From an uncultured Roseicyclus sp. (GTDB taxonomy: Bacteria > Pseudomonadota > Alphaproteobacteria > Rhodobacterales > Rhodobacteraceae): DNA of 51,942 bases. A model generated the notes under the pieces. The model saw only the letters and a list, made by a program, of their open reading frames with translations, did not search any database and was not told the origin of the DNA. The stretch is taken from assembly GCA_937139335.1 (NCBI GenBank), contig CAKZPN010000032.1:1-51942 (forward strand). Reading direction: 5' to 3'. The translations under genes were made by a program, and so were the position numbers. This document shows, piece after piece, positions 43,951 through 51,942 of this stretch (position 1 is its first letter; every line of letters starts with the position of its first letter).

Positions 43951-45909
43951 ATGGCTTTCCAGCGCCGAGCCGGAAACCGCATGTCCGGCGTGATCTGGCC
44001 GGGCTTCGTCGATGCGATCACCTCGCTATTGATGGTGATGATCTTCGTCCTGTCGATCTTCATGGTCATCCAGTACGTCCTGTCCGAACAGATCACGAGC
44101 CAGGATGACGAGCTGAACACGCTGAACGCGCGGCTGAATTCGCTGGCCGATGCGCTGGGTCTGGAAGAGCAGCGCGCGGCCACGCTCGAAAGCCGGGTCG
44201 CGACGCTTACCGGGTCGCTATCCACCGCCGAGCAGCAGGTCGCGGCGCAAGGCGCGCTGATCGCGTCGCTGACCGATGAGGCCGCTGCGCAGGCCGCCCG
44301 CATCGCGGATTTCGAGGCGCAGGTCGCCTCCCTGATCGCGGCCAACACCGATCTGCAGGCCGAACGTGACGAGACCGCGGCCGAACTGACCGAGGCGCTG
44401 AGCGCGGCCGAGGCGCTGGATCTGGCCCTCGCCTCCGCCCGCTCCGAGATCGACAGCGCCGCCGAGGAAGCGCGGCTCGCCGCCGCCCGGCGCGAGGCGC
44501 TGGAGGCGCTGATCGCCGATCTGAGGTCCGAGACCGAGACGCAAACCGAAACCATCGCGACACTTGAGACGCAGCTGAGCGAGGAGGAAGCCGCGCGGCT
44601 GGTCGAGGCCGCCGCGGCCCAGGCGCTGCGCGACCGGCTGGAGAACGCGGATGCGGAACTGACCGCGATGACGCTGGCGCTGGAGGAACAGCGTCGCCGT
44701 GCGGAGGAAACGCTGACCCTGCTCGCCGCCGCGCAGGCCGCGGAGCAGAGCCTTGCGGCCCGTCTGGCCGCGGCGCTGGTGCAGGCCGACGAACGCGCCA
44801 GCCTCGCAGAACAGCTCACCGCCGCCGAGGCCGAGGCTGACCGGCTCGAGGCGCTGGCCGCCGACCGGGCCGGCGACCTGAGCGAAACCGAGGCGGCGCT
44901 GGCGCTCGCGTTGGCGCGCATCGAAAGCGCCGAGGCCGATGCGGCGGCGCGGCTGGCCCAGCTTGAGGCGCAGATCGCGGCGCTGCAGGAAGAGGCCGAC
45001 GGCCAGGCCGAAACCGCGGCCAGCCGCGCCGAGGCGATGGCGACGCTGGAACAGCAACTGGCCGATGCACTGTCAGCCCGGTTGGCGGCGGAGGAAGCGC
45101 GCGCGACGGCGCTGTCCGCGGCCGAGGAGCGTGCGGCCCTGCTGGCCCAGGCCAACCTGGAGCTGGACCAGACCGAGGCGGAATCGGCTGAAGCCCAGCG
45201 TGAGGTCGCGCTCCTGAACGAACAGATCGTGGCGCTGCGTCAGCAGCTTGGCGGGTTGCAGGCGCTGATTGACGACTCGGCCGACCGCGACGCCGAGGCC
45301 GAGATCCAGATCTCGACCCTTGGCGCCCGGCTGAACGCGGCGCTGGCCCGCGTCGCGCAGGAACAGCGCGCGCTGGCCGCCGAGCAATCCCGCGTGGCGG
45401 AACTGGAAGCGGCGGAGGTCGCGCGCCTCGCGGCCGAGGCCGAGGACCTGGAACGCTACCGCTCAGAATTCTTCGGCCGGTTGCGCGAGCTTCTGGAAGG
45501 CCGCGAGGGCGTGCGGATCGAAGGCGACCGCTTCGTGTTTTCCTCCGAGGTTCTGTTCGACCTCGGTTCGGCCGATCTCGCGCCCGAAGGTCTGGACCAG
45601 ATCCGCAACGTGGCCCAACTCCTCTCCGAGGTCGCCGACGACATCCCCGAGGGGATCGACTGGATCGTGCGCGTCGACGGCCACACCGACGATCAGCAGA
45701 TCCGTCCGGGTGGCGAGTTCAACTCGAACTGGGAGCTGAGCCAGGCCCGCGCGCTGTCGGTCGTGCTTTACATGTCGCAGGAACTGGGCTTTCCCGCCGA
45801 CCGGCTGGCTGCGACGGGCTTCGGGGAATTTAGCCCGATCGCCGACAACGACACCGCGGACGGCCGCGCGCAGAACCGCCGGATCGAGATGAAACTGACC
45901 GAGCGGTAA
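43951..45909 (+). CDS. MotB/TolR-like protein with giant coiled coil and OmpA domain
   Basis: A 652-residue protein. An N-terminal helix (about 18-45) carries D21 in GFVDAITSLLMVM, placed like the proton-accepting Asp of MotB. A very long heptad-style coiled coil rich in Ala, Glu, Leu and Arg spans about 46-510, with no proline from 18 to 544. The C-terminus is an OmpA/peptidoglycan-binding domain (530-652) with LFDLGSADLAPEG, VDGHTDD (575-581), WELSQARALSVV and DGRAQNRRIEMKL. It has a single Lys (K648) and no Cys. With the upstream channel gene it looks like a stator pair. Confidence 0.9.
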   Translation: MAFQRRAGNRMSGVIWPGFVDAITSLLMVMIFVLSIFMVIQYVLSEQITSQDDELNTLNARLNSLADALGLEEQRAATLESRVATLTGSLSTAEQQVAAQGALIASLTDEAAAQAARIADFEAQVASLIAANTDLQAERDETAAELTEALSAAEALDLALASARSEIDSAAEEARLAAARREALEALIADLRSETETQTETIATLETQLSEEEAARLVEAAAAQALRDRLENADAELTAMTLALEEQRRRAEETLTLLAAAQAAEQSLAARLAAALVQADERASLAEQLTAAEAEADRLEALAADRAGDLSETEAALALALARIESAEADAAARLAQLEAQIAALQEEADGQAETAASRAEAMATLEQQLADALSARLAAEEARATALSAAEERAALLAQANLELDQTEAESAEAQREVALLNEQIVALRQQLGGLQALIDDSADRDAEAEIQISTLGARLNAALARVAQEQRALAAEQSRVAELEAAEVARLAAEAEDLERYRSEFFGRLRELLEGREGVRIEGDRFVFSSEVLFDLGSADLAPEGLDQIRNVAQLLSEVADDIPEGIDWIVRVDGHTDDQQIRPGGEFNSNWELSQARALSVVLYMSQELGFPADRLAATGFGEFSPIADNDTADGRAQNRRIEMKLTER

Positions 45910-45935
45910 CGCCGTCAACACCCTGAGAGCCAAAG

Positions 45936-45971
45936 AAAAAGGCCCGGTCCCAATGAGGGCCGGGCCTTTCG
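45936..45971. terminator. Bidirectional rho-independent terminator
   Basis: AAAGGCCCGG (45938-45947) and CCGGGCCTTT (45960-45969) form a perfect 10-bp stem; an inner CCC/GGG (49-51 with 57-59) extends it. A-rich on the left and T-rich on the right, it can end both the coiled-coil transcript and the convergent clpA transcript. Confidence 0.87.
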
Positions 45972-45989
45972 ATGTGATGTTGCCGTGGC

Positions 45990-48326
45990 TCAGTCGGCCG
46001 TCAGCAGCGGCGGCTTTTTCGAGCTGAGCCGCGGGCTGCCGGGCTCCTCGATGCGCAGGTCGATCTTGCCGTCCTTGATGCCGACCTTGACGTTGCCGCC
46101 CTTGGCGAGCCGGCCGAACAGCAGTTCCTCGGCCAGCGGCTTCTTGATGTGCTCCTGGATCACGCGACCGAGCGGGCGGGCGCCCATGCGGTCGTCGTAG
46201 CCCTTCTCGCCCAGCCATTCGGCCGCGGCCGGGCTCAGTTCGATGGTCACGTTGCGATCCATCAGCTGTGCCTCGAGCTGGAGGACGAATTTCTCGACCA
46301 CCTGCAAGATCACCTCTTTCGGCAGCGAAGCAAAGCTGATCACCGCGTCCAGACGGTTGCGGAATTCCGGCGTGAAGGTCCGCTCGATCGCGGCCGTATC
46401 CTCGCCCTCGCGCTTGTCGCGGCCAAAGCCGATGGCGGCCTTCTGCATGTCGGCTGCCCCCGCGTTCGAGGTCATGATCAGGATCACGTTGCGGAAATCG
46501 ACCTTGCGCCCGTTGTGGTCCGTCAGCGTGCCGTGGTCCATCACCTGCAACAGGATGTTGAACACGTCCGGGTGCGCCTTTTCGATCTCGTCCAGCAGCA
46601 GCACACTATGCGGATGCTGGTCGATCCCGTCGGTCAGAAGCCCGCCCTGGTCGAAGCCGACATAGCCCGGCGGCGCGCCGATGAGTCGGGAAACCGCGTG
46701 CTTCTCCATGTATTCCGACATGTCGAAGCGCAGCAGTTCCACGCCCAGCGTATCGGCGAGCTGCTTGGCTACTTCCGTCTTGCCGACGCCCGTGGGCCCG
46801 GCGAACAGGTAGTTGCCGATCGGCTTCTCGGGCTCGCGCAGGCCTGCACGGGCCAGCTTGATCGACGAGGACAGCGCCACGATCGCGGCGTCCTGGCCAA
46901 AGACGACGCGCTTGAGCGACACCTCGAGGTCCTTCAGAACCTCGGCATCGTCCTTCGAGACGTTCTTGGGCGGGATCCGGGCGATCTTGGCCACGACGTC
47001 CTCGATCTCCTTCGCGCCGATGGTCTTGCGGCGCTTGGATTCCGCGACCAGGTGCTGAGCCGCGCCGGCCTCGTCGATGACGTCGATGGCCTTGTCGGGC
47101 AGCTTGCGGTCGTTGATGTAGCGGGCGCTCAGTTCCACGGCGGTCTTGATCGCCTCGGCGGTGTACCGGACGCTGTGGTGCTGTTCGAAATAGGGCTTCA
47201 GACCTTTCAGGATCTTCACCGCATCATCGACCGAAGGCTCGTTCACGTCGATCTTCTGGAACCGGCGCGACAGCGCGCGGTCCTTCTCGAAGTGCTGGCG
47301 GTATTCCTTGTAGGTCGTGGACCCCATGCAGCGCAGCTTGCCGCCCTGCAGCGCGGGCTTCAGCAGGTTGGAGGCATCCATCGCCCCGCCGCTGGTGGCA
47401 CCGGCGCCGATCACGGTGTGGATCTCGTCGATGAAGAGGATCGCGTCAGGGTGATCCTCAAGCTCCTTCACCACGGCCTTCAGACGCTCCTCGAAATCGC
47501 CGCGATAGCGCGTTCCGGCCAGCAGCGCGCCCATGTCGAGCGAGAAGATGGTGGAATTCGCCAGAACCTCGGGGGTTTCGCCCTCGACGATCTTCTTGGC
47601 CAGACCTTCGGCGATTGCGGTCTTGCCCACGCCGGGGTCGCCCACCAGAAGCGGGTTGTTCTTGCGACGGCGGCAGAGCACCTGGATGCAGCGTTCCACC
47701 TCATGCGCGCGGCCGATCAGCGGGTCGACCTCGCCCTTGCGGGACTTGGCATTCAGGTCGACGCAGTATTTTGCCAGCGCGGATTCCTTCTGGTCGCCGC
47801 CTTCGGAGGTGGACCCTTGCGTCGCGCGGGCCTCTTCCTCCATGTCGGTGGCGCCGGAAACCGGGCGGCTTTCGCCGTAGGACGGGTCCTTTGCAACGCC
47901 ATGCGCGATGAAGTTGACGGCGTCGTAGCGCGTCATGTCCTGCTCCTGCAGGAAGTAGGCGGCGTTGCTTTCACGCTCTGCAAAGATCGCGACGAGCACG
48001 TTGGCGCCGGTCACCTCGGTGCGGCCGGAGGATTGCACGTGAATCGCGGCGCGCTGGATCACCCGCTGGAACGCCGCCGTCGGCACCGCTTCGGAGCCTT
48101 CGATGTCGGTTTCCAGCGTCGACAGGTCGTCGTCGACGAAGGCGGTCAGCGTCTCACGCAGGGCTTCGATGTCGACCGAACAGGCCAGCATGACCTTGCG
48201 GGCCTCGGGTTCGTCGATCAGCGCCAGAAGCAGATGCTCCAGCGTTGCGAGTTCGTGGCGGCGCGCATTTGCGTTGGCCAGCGCCGCGTGAATGGCCTGC
48301 TCCAGTGTTGTCGAAAAAGACGGCAC
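45990..48326 (-). CDS. clpA: ATP-dependent Clp protease ATPase subunit ClpA
   Basis: A 778-residue AAA+ unfoldase for ClpP. The N-domain (1-150) is the adaptor-binding part. A first AAA module has Walker A GDPGVGKT (229-236) and ILFIDEIHT; a second has GPTGVGKT (near 510) and [16 protein letters not shown]. No frameshift is seen. The start is GTG 48326, with AGGAG about 8 nt upstream. clpS, often just upstream of clpA, is not here; gloB is instead. The downstream end faces a bidirectional terminator. Confidence 0.97.
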   Translation of the reverse strand: MPSFSTTLEQAIHAALANANARRHELATLEHLLLALIDEPEARKVMLACSVDIEALRETLTAFVDDDLSTLETDIEGSEAVPTAAFQRVIQRAAIHVQSSGRTEVTGANVLVAIFAERESNAAYFLQEQDMTRYDAVNFIAHGVAKDPSYGESRPVSGATDMEEEARATQGSTSEGGDQKESALAKYCVDLNAKSRKGEVDPLIGRAHEVERCIQVLCRRRKNNPLLVGDPGVGKTAIAEGLAKKIVEGETPEVLANSTIFSLDMGALLAGTRYRGDFEERLKAVVKELEDHPDAILFIDEIHTVIGAGATSGGAMDASNLLKPALQGGKLRCMGSTTYKEYRQHFEKDRALSRRFQKIDVNEPSVDDAVKILKGLKPYFEQHHSVRYTAEAIKTAVELSARYINDRKLPDKAIDVIDEAGAAQHLVAESKRRKTIGAKEIEDVVAKIARIPPKNVSKDDAEVLKDLEVSLKRVVFGQDAAIVALSSSIKLARAGLREPEKPIGNYLFAGPTGVGKTEVAKQLADTLGVELLRFDMSEYMEKHAVSRLIGAPPGYVGFDQGGLLTDGIDQHPHSVLLLDEIEKAHPDVFNILLQVMDHGTLTDHNGRKVDFRNVILIMTSNAGAADMQKAAIGFGRDKREGEDTAAIERTFTPEFRNRLDAVISFASLPKEVILQVVEKFVLQLEAQLMDRNVTIELSPAAAEWLGEKGYDDRMGARPLGRVIQEHIKKPLAEELLFGRLAKGGNVKVGIKDGKIDLRIEEPGSPRLSSKKPPLLTAD

Positions 48327-48519
48327 CAGCGTGCTCCTTTCCTCTAGATCGGGTCGGCGGGGCCTGACGCGATCATGGCCTGATCATCTTAAGCTTTGCT
48401 TTCTCCGGTCGTCTTTCAAGGAGAAACTGCTCAAGCACTCGTGTCTGTTTGTGACCGTGGCCTCTATCCCTTGGCCGCGGTGACGTCGCTCAAATTTTGT
48501 GCGCCAGATTGGCGTCGCC

Positions 48520-49302
48520 TCAGAACGCATCCTTGAGACTGCGGATGCGGGCGAAGACAGCGGCCGGGTCACGGCCATCGAGGCCGAGGTGCCGGGCGAT
48601 GGCGGGGTCAGCGGCGCGCAGGAACGGGTTGGTTTCCAGTTCTTCGGCCAGGGTGGAGGGGACGGTGGGGCGGTTCGCGGCGCGGGCGGCGTCGACCGCG
48701 GCTGCACGAGAGATAAGCGCGGAATTGTCAGGATCAACCGTCAGCGCGAAGCGCGCGTTCGACGCGGTGTATTCGTGCCCCGAACAGACCAGCGTTTCCG
48801 GCGGCAGCTTGGCCAGTTTCGAAAGGCTCGCCCACATCTGTTCGGGCGTCCCCTCGAACAGCCGCCCGCAACCCAGCGCCATCAGGCTGTCGGCGGTGAA
48901 AACGGCGCCCGCCTGCGGGAAATGCAGGGCGATGTGGCCGACGGTGTGGCCCGAGACGTCGATGACGTCGCCGCTCAAGCCGCCGACCGTGACGCTGTCG
49001 CCCTCGCTCACCGCGTGGTCCAGCGCCGGCAACCGGTGCGCGTCGGCGCGTGCACCCCAGACCTTTGCGCCGGTCGCCTTGCGCAGCGCCTCGACGCCGT
49101 CGATATGGTCCGCGTGGTGGTGGGTGATGAGGATATCGCTCAGTCGCCAGCCGCGCTCTGCCAGCGCGGCCTCGATCGGGGCGGCCTCCGGCACATCCAC
49201 CACCGCCGTGGCGCCGGTTACGGGATCGTGCAGCAGGAAGGCGTAATTGTCCCGAAGGCAGGGAACGGTGACGATTTCTGGGGCTGTCGCGGTCTCGGGC
49301 AT
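48520..49302 (-). CDS. gloB: Hydroxyacylglutathione hydrolase (glyoxalase II)
   Basis: A 260-residue metallo-beta-lactamase-fold enzyme that hydrolyses S-lactoylglutathione. The metal motif THHHADH is at 60-66 (H61, H63, D65, H66), with GHTVGHIAL near 117, FTADSLM and GHEY later. The C-terminal glutathione-binding region ends RSLKDAF. It is upstream of clpA on the same strand and divergent from a methyltransferase-like gene. Confidence 0.95.
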   Translation of the reverse strand: MPETATAPEIVTVPCLRDNYAFLLHDPVTGATAVVDVPEAAPIEAALAERGWRLSDILITHHHADHIDGVEALRKATGAKVWGARADAHRLPALDHAVSEGDSVTVGGLSGDVIDVSGHTVGHIALHFPQAGAVFTADSLMALGCGRLFEGTPEQMWASLSKLAKLPPETLVCSGHEYTASNARFALTVDPDNSALISRAAAVDAARAANRPTVPSTLAEELETNPFLRAADPAIARHLGLDGRDPAAVFARIRSLKDAF

Positions 49303-49370
49303 GGAATTTCCGTGGCGGTTCCGTCAAGTTGCAAGGGTGGCCACCCTCGCGCACCCTAGGACGTAGTGCA

Positions 49371-50123
49371 ATGCATCTCGACGTCACCGATCTGCGCCAG
49401 TTCTATTACCGCACGCGGCTGGGCCGCATTGCGCAAAAGGCCGTGCGCGACCGCATGCTCGCGCTCTGGCCCGAGGCGCAGGGGCAGACCGTGGTGGGCT
49501 TCGGTTTCGCCGTGCCGTTGCTGCGCCCCTACCTTGGCAAGGCGCGCCGCGTCGTCGGCCTGATGCCCGGTGAACAGGGCGTGATGCCCTGGCCCGCCGG
49601 CATGGAGAACGTCTCGGTGCTGTGTCAGGAGGGGCTCTGGCCCCTGCAGACCGGCGTCGCCGACAAGATCGTCTGCCTGCACGGGCTGGAAACCTCGGAA
49701 CATCCTTCGGCGGTGCTGGAGGAATGCCAGCGCGTGCTGGGGCCAGGGGGCAAGGCGCTTTTCATCGTGCCGAACCGCTCGGGCATGTGGGCGCGGCGCG
49801 ACGCGACGCCCTTCGGCTTCGGCCGGCCCTATTCGCTGAGCCAGCTCGAAGCGCAGCTGAAACGTCACGACTTCATGCCCGAACGCCACGCCGCCGCGCT
49901 GTTCGCGCCGCCCTCGCACCGGCGGTTCTGGCTGCGCTCGGCCGAGGTGTTCGAGAAGATGGGCTCGAAACTGTCGAGCTACTACGCCGGCGGGGTCATA
50001 CTGCTGGAGGTCTCCAAGCGCGTCTATGCGCCGACGCGCCCCGGTCTGGCCGAACGCGTGCGCCAGCCGCTGAAGATCCTCGAGGGGACGCCCGCGCCGG
50101 CGGGCGCCACCAACCGCACATGA
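49371..50123 (+). CDS. SAM-dependent methyltransferase-like protein
   Basis: A 250-residue protein with a class I methyltransferase-like fold: [15 protein letters not shown] (a degraded motif I with GFGFA instead of GxGxG), then a [38 protein letters not shown] stretch typical of motifs IV-VI. The changed glycine loop could mean altered SAM binding or loss of activity. The start is ATG 49371; an upstream TTG at 49329 adds no homologous residues. It is divergent from gloB. Confidence 0.8.
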   Translation: MHLDVTDLRQFYYRTRLGRIAQKAVRDRMLALWPEAQGQTVVGFGFAVPLLRPYLGKARRVVGLMPGEQGVMPWPAGMENVSVLCQEGLWPLQTGVADKIVCLHGLETSEHPSAVLEECQRVLGPGGKALFIVPNRSGMWARRDATPFGFGRPYSLSQLEAQLKRHDFMPERHAAALFAPPSHRRFWLRSAEVFEKMGSKLSSYYAGGVILLEVSKRVYAPTRPGLAERVRQPLKILEGTPAPAGATNRT

Positions 50124-50523
50124 TCTCGTCCCTCGCCTCTTGACGGCCACAGGTGCGAAGAGTTTTCCCACAAGGCGAGGCTGAAACCGTTTGTTTACGG
50201 GGCCTTGTCGGTGGCGTCGCGCAGGCCGTCGCGTGCGACGGCACCGGGCGCCAGTGCCTGCCGTGAATCGGGGCGGAGCGCGGGCAAAGCGTCGCATCCA
50301 CGGCCTTCGGGGTGCCGCTTGACGGGGCCACCGCGCCGCGGCCTTGTTTTCAAGGGATTTTGTACCGGGACGGGCACCGTCTATCGCGGTTGCAGCATGG
50401 AAGGTGCTCTGCTACATGACCGGCGATCTAAGGGGAAACGGCCGCCATCCGCTGCCGAGACGCGACTTGCCCGGAGGCGTTACCGCGCTTCAGCCGGGCT
50501 ACCTACATGAAGAAAGGGTGGAC
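50124..50523. other. 400-bp non-coding leader before the F1 operon
   Basis: No convincing gene is seen. Structures present are GCCGTCGCGTGCGACGGC (50225-50242, an 8-bp arm palindrome), a short CCTTG-TTTT-CAAGG hairpin (50342-50355), and GCCCGG/CCGGGC arms (50469-50474, 50494-50499) just before atpH. TTGACG occurs at 50140 and 50319 and could be -35 elements, without convincing -10 partners. The region probably holds the atp promoter and a structured 5' leader. Confidence 0.5.
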
Positions 50524-51084
50524 GTGAGCGAACCTGCTTCAATCTCGACCGGCATCGCTGCGCGCTATGCGACCGCGTTGTTCGACCTGGCCGAAGATGA
50601 TGGCGCGCTTGCCGCGCTCGAGGCCGATGTCGGCACGCTCGAGACGGCGCTGGCCGAAAGCGCCGACCTGCGCGACCTGATCACCTCGCCGATCTATGGG
50701 CGCGACGTGAGCATGGCCGCCGTCGGCAAGCTGGCCGAGGCGATGGATCTCAGCCCCGTCACCGGAAACACGCTGCGCCTGATGGCCCAGAAACGCCGCC
50801 TGTTCGTGCTGCCCGCGATGCTCGCGTCGTTGCGCGCGCGCATTGCCGATCACAAGGGCGAAGTGACCGCCGACGTGGTCTCGGCCAAGGCGCTGACCAA
50901 GGCGCAGTCGGACAAGCTCTCCAAGGTGCTCAAGGCCGCAACCGGCCACGAGGTGAACCTGAATGCGACCGTCGATGAAAGCCTCATCGGCGGTCTTGTC
51001 GTCAAGGTTGGCTCGACCATGATCGATACCTCGATCAAGGCAAAGCTCAACGCACTCCAGAACACGATGAAAGAGGTCGGTTAA
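50524..51084 (+). CDS. atpH: ATP synthase F1 delta subunit
   Basis: A 186-residue subunit of the F1 stalk that joins the alpha/beta hexamer to the F0 stator. [17 protein letters not shown] at the start and [35 protein letters not shown] at the end are the family signatures. The start is GTG 50524 (VSEPAS) with AAAGGGTGG just upstream. The alternative ATG at 50344 adds non-homologous sequence. It heads the atpHA... F1 operon; no F0 genes are nearby. Confidence 0.95.
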   Translation: MSEPASISTGIAARYATALFDLAEDDGALAALEADVGTLETALAESADLRDLITSPIYGRDVSMAAVGKLAEAMDLSPVTGNTLRLMAQKRRLFVLPAMLASLRARIADHKGEVTADVVSAKALTKAQSDKLSKVLKAATGHEVNLNATVDESLIGGLVVKVGSTMIDTSIKAKLNALQNTMKEVG

Positions 51085-51085
51085 T

Positions 51086-51942
<857 letters not shown>

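Noticed and set aside
42706..45909. Calling the channel/coiled-coil pair a Zorya defence system
   Set aside because: No ZorC/D/E-type nuclease or helicase genes are present nearby, and here the coil is in the periplasmic OmpA subunit rather than a ZorA tail. Only a loose analogy remains.
46149..48347. A 732-codon frame antisense to clpA
   Set aside because: Biased composition and no motifs; ClpA on the other strand has both AAA modules intact.
50140..50324. TTGACG elements as the atp promoter
   Set aside because: Two copies occur, but no convincing -10 follows at the right distance. They are mentioned only as weak hints in the leader entry.

Overview
The window reads as a chromosomal segment of a high-GC alphaproteobacterium of the order Rhodobacterales (roseobacter/Rhodobacter type). 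The reasons are the GC-rich coding, a GcrA cell-cycle regulator, a CDP-choline-type phosphatidylcholine synthase, several small families I associate with Rhodobacterales (DUF6455, DUF2125, DUF484 beside xerC), and an F1-only ATP synthase operon start (atpH-atpA). The DNA is almost fully coding, genes are tightly packed with many ATGA/GTGA overlaps, and I see no rRNA, tRNA, insertion sequence, phage or CRISPR.

Region 1 (1-13 kb) holds the tail of an MFS exporter and a Tad/Flp type IVb pilus locus on the minus strand. In transcription order it is flp2, flp1, rcpC/cpaB, a strong terminator, rcpA/cpaC secretin, an OmpA-like lipoprotein, tadZ/cpaE, tadA/cpaF, tadB, tadC, two TPR lipoproteins (tadD-like), the prepilin peptidase cpaA/tadV, and an AAA ATPase at the end. 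The pilin gene is duplicated together with its downstream hairpin. No tadE/F/G pseudopilin genes are in the window. A periplasmic lytic transglycosylase is divergent from the pilins.

Region 2 (13.9-30.7 kb) is mixed metabolism and envelope: a four-gene chain (scoA-scoB-thioesterase-GNAT); a VOC protein divergent from a TetR regulator with two palindromic operators; a class II histone-deacetylase-like amidohydrolase; YggU; an M48 metalloprotease lipoprotein; two tandem four-cysteine DUF6455 proteins behind a perfect FNR box; rimO; asmA; a lipoprotein lytic transglycosylase; gcrA with a translationally coupled VOC gene; an EamA exporter with an alpha/beta hydrolase; argD-argF; and metF divergent from a metR-like LysR gene.

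Region 3 (31.7-42.6 kb) carries suhB, pcs, xerC-DUF484, a small transaldolase, priA, the hisC-tyrA-extensin-like chain, a DUF2125 protein and a ChaC-type cyclotransferase.

Region 4 (42.7-51.9 kb) carries a two-gene proton-channel-like pair (a MotA/TolQ/ExbB-type protein followed by a 652-residue protein with one N-terminal membrane helix, about 460 residues of proline-free coiled coil and a C-terminal OmpA domain). It is closed by a bidirectional terminator facing clpA. Then come gloB, a methyltransferase-like gene, a 400-bp leader, atpH and the start of atpA. The proton-channel/coiled-coil pair is the best candidate in the window for a poorly described system. The FNR-linked DUF6455 pair is the second.
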